Shown here: positions 59,536 to 64,000 of the stretch, one piece after another
How positions within the stretch are numbered: the first letter of the stretch is position 1
How the letters are laid out: each line of letters starts with the position of its first letter
NCBI GenBank assembly: GCA_026225945.1
Contig: JAMJFZ010001815.1
Span: 14,856,501-14,920,500, forward strand
Direction: 5' to 3'
DNA length: 64,000 nt
From: Cricetomys ansorgei
Lineage: Eukaryota; Chordata; Mammalia; Rodentia; Nesomyidae
Program-made: the position numbers and the translations under genes
Notes under the pieces: generated by a model
Database searches by the model: none
The model's input: the letters and a program-made list of their open reading frames with translations, nothing else
Told to the model about the DNA's origin: nothing

Positions 59536-61864
59536 GGACAAGTGAGGAGTTGAAGAGGAGAAAGGTAAGAGTCTTATAGACACAGTGCTTATGTATGACA
59601 TTCCCCCCAATTTATTAACATTTTTAAAAAAAAATTCAGTGCATTTTATCAGAGAACAAGGTTATTTCTAAAGAAATTGACGATATTTTTTAAATTAGTA
59701 TTATTATTGTTAGTTCAAATGCATTGTAGTCTGATACATTTTGACAAAAGGTTGTAAATATATTCACTCTGATGTTATATTTTAGGGGTTGGTAATTTTG
59801 CAAAAGGTTCTTAATTTGATCTATATAATGATTTTCATCTAAATTCAAGGTTTATGAACTTTTGGAGCAAATAAAACAGAACCAATACGCTATCCCCAGT
59901 TTATTGCTTGTGGATTTGAAGTTACCTTCTTCTAATATCGGGGATGTTTTTCAAGTAGAAACTTATAATGATTCTGTTTGAACGTAATAATTTTGGAGAT
60001 TTAGTGTGAGATAATATAAATATCTTATTTCTTATAAGTATTTCACTACTAACAGTAAAATATTAACTAATACATGCATAATCTTCTAGCTGCATTGTTT
60101 CTTTCATTTATATGGTAATGTTTTAGCTAGAAAAATGTGGCACCCACAAATGTTTTCTTAATTGCCTGAAATTAAGATAGTTCAATTTGTTGCTAAGGTC
60201 AAGCTAGAACAGGTACTTAGTGTGTGTTAAATACTGGAAATAAACCCACTCAGAATCTGTGCGTGCTCATGTGAGGGTATTTGTGAGAAAGAGAAAGAAT
60301 TGGATAAATTCTGATTTTCCTTTTAGTACCCCTTTCAATTGCAAATAGCCATTAACGGCTTCTTTATATCTTCTCTGCCCCAGGCTTAGACTAAATCATC
60401 CCTATAAAAGGCAAACCTCTTTTAATTAGAGAATACTAACTAGCCAACAAGATCTGAGGGCTACGATATGGTCATTTGTCAATAGCCAGATCTAGAAAAT
60501 ATCTGTGTTTCTGTGTATAGGTGTCTACACGTTCATCTGTGTGTATCTGTGTGTGTATATGTATGCAACATACATTTATGCAATGATAATATAAATACAC
60601 TTATGTAGACAGAAACATATTTGTATATGCATACAACCATTATAAAAGATATATATGCAGGCATACTGTTTTTATGTTATGTACACACATATTTCATAAA
60701 ATACATTGGATTTCATACAATTGTGCCATAGTATTAGGCATGCTGTATAATGGAATAAATGCATGCATGAACATGTATACACACATATATTTACTTTTTT
60801 CATAATTACCTAATATATCTAGATACCTCAATCTCCAATTTATAGATAACACAATTTTTTTCTATTCATCATTAATAATTTTCCTCTGCAACTGTTAATT
60901 AAATTAAACTCCCAGCATAATCAATGTAGCTCCTAATTTGCTCAAGAACAGAACACACAGAAAATGTTTATAATATAATTGAAAACAACAACAACAACAA
61001 AACAACCAGGAAAATTAAATTAATTTACAGTTTTTCTTGTAGTCACATTTTGCACATAATAAGTGCAAAAATGCTAAGATAGATTTGAAAATGCATGATC
61101 TTTTTTAATCCTCATTTCTTCAAGATATAGCTTATTTGCATAATCAGAGACAATTTTTTTTCATACTGTTTCCCCAATCTAGTTTGCTTATAGAGTTAAA
61201 CAATATTAACTTTTTCTAAATGATAAATAATTAACAATATAATCTGAAAATAGTTTCTGTCCTATGTCTCTTTCCTTCCACATAGAAAAACATATGGGAG
61301 AGTCTTTAAATTCACTAGTTTGATCTGTCTATGCACTGAGCCATTAGCCATGGTATGTACTTGTCAATAGGTATATGTTTGCTTTCATGCTTTAAAATAC
61401 TTGATTAGTTTCCAGATTAAACAGAAATGGACATGACTATTACTTTTGTAAATGGGTTTTTTAAGAAATTTACTCTAATTTCATCTACTTATACACCTAT
61501 AAGTCAAATACTCTTAGGTGTATATTTAATTGTAAAATTAAGTTATACTATTTTCAATTTTATTGTACATTAACAATATTATCTTTTGCCTTTTCACAGA
61601 AAATATATTAAGGCTGCACTGGTTGAAATACTTCTTTTTCACTGAACACATTACACTGTTTTTTTCTCCTTTGCAAACACACTCTTGACATTATGTCAAG
61701 AAGTCAGATATCACTTCTCTAAATTTCTTTTTATTTCTATATATTTACCTCGTAATATGTTTATATATTTTCACATATTAACCCAAGATGCATTTTCCAC
61801 TACTACATGTGATACAGTAGGGGATCGTAATAAGTTACAGCTACTATAATCACAGTTGTGTTTC
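59536..61864. other. AT-rich DNA, no feature recognised
   Basis: Over 2 kb, strongly AT-rich, with TG/TA-rich patches at 60520-60800 and a CAA run at 60985-61001. No gene recognised. Confidence 0.45.
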
Positions 61865-62150
61865 TAGTTCCTTGGCAACTTGAAGAGCAATTTTCAAAGA
61901 GTTAGTCATCAAGTAGGAGGCTTCCAGGTTAGTTGCAGCTTGATTTTTCCATGTTCTGTGGCTGAAATGTATGGCGTCTTTGACAATAGACTCTTATCTT
62001 CAAGTCTTTCTGGCAACCCAAAACAATGACATTATCCTATAATATTCATTTTCTGAAATCTCACTAACTACCAGGGCTGGTAAAATCATGGATATTGGAG
62101 GAGAATCTACAGATACCTCCTTACTATGCCACCATAATCTCTACTTCACA
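61865..62150 (+). mobile_element. Dispersed repeat, family A copy 3
   Basis: AGGAGGCTTCCAGGTTAGTT, GCAGCTTGATTTTTCCATGT, TCTGTGGCTGAAATGTATGG and TTCTGGCAACCCAAAACAAT align with the reverse complement of 58140-58300. ERV-derived origin is inferred from that copy's position next to an LTR. Confidence 0.5.
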
Positions 62151-62227
62151 ATAAATATTTGTTCCCACAGATTTGTGTATTTCTCACTCCTTATCAAGGA
62201 ATTTCCCTTTGTAATGGATTGAGACCT

Positions 62228-62640
62228 GTTGTGGGAGATTTTAGTTATGGATAATGTTCCAGTAAGCTGTCCTTGAAGCAAGTAAAGGATTCACTTCCTA
62301 CCAATAAACAAAGGAGTGGCTATCCAGCTCTCCACAAGAATAGGACATTCCTTAGCCTTAAGGCAGATGAAGGTTATTGATTTGTATATTGGAGGCCTGG
62401 GTGGAGACAGAGAAGATTTGGAATAAAAAAGAACTAGGGCAAGGGCAAAAAAAAGAACAGAGAGCAGAGAACAAGAGGAAGAGGCTAGTGAGCAGGAGGA
62501 GAACCAAGAGGAGAACATGAGGTGAGGAAGACATGGAGTGAGCTCTCTGCCTAGTGGCCTGGGTATAGAATTCCTTGGGATTTGACATGATTTGTGATTA
62601 ATAAAGAGCCTTTGAAAATTCAACGATGGACTCTCATTAA
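62228..62640 (+). mobile_element. LTR-like element, sense
   Basis: It starts TGTTGTGGGAGATTTTAGTT, has a purine-rich centre (62410-62530) and ends after TGATTAATAAAGAGCCTTTG. AATAAA close to the 3' end supports an LTR. The minus-strand frames here are antisense by-products. Confidence 0.4.
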
Positions 62641-62879
62641 GTGCCGGAAAGATAATTTAACAGAGGCCATTACAGAAAATCACAACCAATCAAAATGCAT
62701 TAGTAGAGCCCAGACTCAATGCATACATCTCCTAAATAACTCCTGCATCTAAGGCTAAGAGATACATTTCAGAAGAACAGATTCAATCTTCAGTTTCCCC
62801 ACCACCTTGTTGCCTTGTCCTAGCTCCTAACTGGAGCAAACATCCCCTGATTAACCACATACCATACATTACCCCAGTC
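62641..62879 (+). mobile_element. L1-like fragment upstream of ORF1
   Basis: AAAATCACAACCAATCAAAA and AACTCCTGCATCTAAGGCT occur in rodent L1-associated sequence. It could be a separate L1 3' UTR scrap or the 5' UTR of the element that follows. Confidence 0.4.
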
Positions 62880-64000
62880 TCCAACAAAAGTAAGCATTAC
62901 CTATAAACACACCAGCCAAACAGGCTGGTAAAATGGGCAACACACGGCCAACATATTTTCTGAAAATTCAGAACAGAAACAGAAAACAAGGAATGTAACA
63001 CACACCCAACAATGATAAACCCAGAAATAAGCACATACACCTATAATCACCAAAAACTCAGATGTATAGACAACAGCTTTAAAAACACAATCAATAACAG
63101 CCAGGACAATATGTCTCCACCAGAGCTCAGCTAATCTACCACAGCAGGCCCTGAATATTCCAAAATAGCTGAAGCACAAGGGAAAGACCTTAAAACCAAT
63201 TATATGAAGAAGATAGAGGTCCTTAAGGTAAATGAATTGCAAAAGTGCAGCTTTAGCTTGGCTCCCTGGCAATGAATAAATTCCATTAAAAAAAAAATAC
63301 AAGAAAAGACAAATAAATAATTGGAGGAAATGAATAAATCCCTTAAAAAAGTCAAGGTTAAAAAAAAAAAAGAAACACTTGAATGAAACAAAACTGTTCA
63401 AGGTCTGAAAATGGAATTGGATCAATAATGAAAACACAAACCAAGGAAATTTTGGAAATTAAAAATCTAGAAGAGCAAACATGAACTACAGAGGCAAGCT
63501 GCATCAACATAATAAAAGTGATGGAATAAAGAATCTCAGGTGTAGAAGATACAATAAAAGAAATAGATGTACTGGTCAATGATAATATTAAACTAAAAAT
63601 TCAAGATGAATTGCAACCAGGAAATCTGGACACAATGAGAAGACCAAACCTAAGAATAATAGGAATATAGGAAGAAGAAGAATTCCAGCTCAAAGGCCCA
63701 GAAAATATTTTCAACAAAATAATAAAGAATTTACCTAACCTAAAAAAAAAATAGATGCCTATAAAGATACAAGAAGCATATACAGCACCAAATAGATGGG
63801 GACCAGAAAAGAAATCCCCCTCACCACATAATAATCAAAGCACTAAATGTACAGAACAAAGAAAGAATATTAAAAGCTGCATAGGGAAGAGATCAGGTAA
63901 CATATAAAGACAGGATTATTATAATTATACCTGACCTTTCAATGGAGATACTTAAAGATAGAAGGTACTTAACAGATGTTCTGAAGACTCTAAGAGACCA
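62880..64000 (+). mobile_element. L1 (Lx-type) with ORF1, cut by window edge
   Basis: The sense strand follows a rodent L1 from the ORF1 N-terminal region (GACAATATGTCTCCACCAGA, GCTGAAGCACAAGGGAAAGA) through the central coil (AATAAATCCCTTAAAAAAG) and into the RNA-binding part. It reaches AGACTCTAAGAGACCA at the last base and must continue to the right. Confidence 0.85.
63400..64000 (+). pseudogene. Degenerate L1 ORF1 protein
   Basis: ORF1 encodes the trimeric RNA-binding chaperone of L1 that coats its RNA in the cytoplasm. One frame reads RRPNLRIIGI, a stop at 63668-63670, then FQLKGPENIFNKIIKNLPNL, a second stop at 63752-63754, then MPIKIQEAYTAPNR. After that a +1 shift near 63799 moves the match to another frame (YKDRIIIIIPDLSMEILK-like near the end). 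These breaks make it non-functional. The 178-codon minus-strand frame at 62901-63437 is antisense to this element and is not a gene. Confidence 0.8.

Noticed and set aside
62901..63437. 178-codon minus-strand open frame, the longest in the window
   Set aside because: It lies antisense to recognisable L1 ORF1 sequence and is rich in Phe/Leu/Cys as expected from reversed A-rich DNA.

Overview
The window looks like an AT-rich, gene-poor stretch of a muroid rodent genome (mouse, rat or a close relative). The evidence is the repeat content: Lx-type LINE-1 3' ends in both orientations, many ERVL-MaLR LTRs of the ORR1/MT kind, B2/B3, B4 and ID-like SINEs, and long CA/GT, TTTC, TTCC and GATA microsatellites. 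I cannot separate mouse from rat or other murids by eye. I found no intact protein-coding gene, no rRNA, no tRNA, no CRISPR array and nothing bacterial. All long open frames I examined lie in simple repeats, antisense to transposons, or in AT-rich DNA without recognisable protein features.

Layout. 1-5.3 kb: a short L1 scrap, a dispersed repeat (family A) and the 3' end of an old ERVL provirus, with a broken dUTPase reading frame followed by its LTR. 6.2-7.1 kb: an LTR-like element (family B). 7.5-8.4 kb: an ancient L1 split by a small hAT-type transposon. 8.9-16.3 kb: MLT1/MST-like LTRs, two L1 3' ends in opposite orientation and a MaLR element with two LTRs and internal sequence. 17.6-23.7 kb: SINEs, an L1 3' UTR, an older L1 3' end and a MaLR LTR. 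26-28 kb: several retroviral fragments, including a relatively GC-rich LTR-like promoter. 30.9-33.4 kb: a B2-type SINE and two more family B copies. 37.4-42.2 kb: four MaLR LTRs in mixed orientation and a long antisense Lx 3' UTR. 47.4-49.6 kb: an Lx 3' UTR interrupted by a microsatellite and an LTR. 51.4-54.7 kb: TG-rich repeats with a perfect 130-bp direct duplication, a B4 SINE and a compound microsatellite. 55.0-59.5 kb: a near-perfect 100-nt hairpin, LTR pieces, a 17-bp minisatellite and a minus-strand LTR with a recognisable promoter layout. 61.9-64 kb: family A again, an LTR and a degenerate L1 ORF1 that runs off the right edge.

There is no gene network to describe. The window records successive transposon insertions, several of them nested, which gives relative ages. 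The items most worth a second look are the hairpin at 55036-55135, the 130-bp duplication at 52082/52609, the minus-strand LTR promoter at 58436-58849 and the ERVL dUTPase relic at 3855-4475. Repeat family names come from recognition of consensus features, not from a database search, and most element edges are good to about 10-40 bp.
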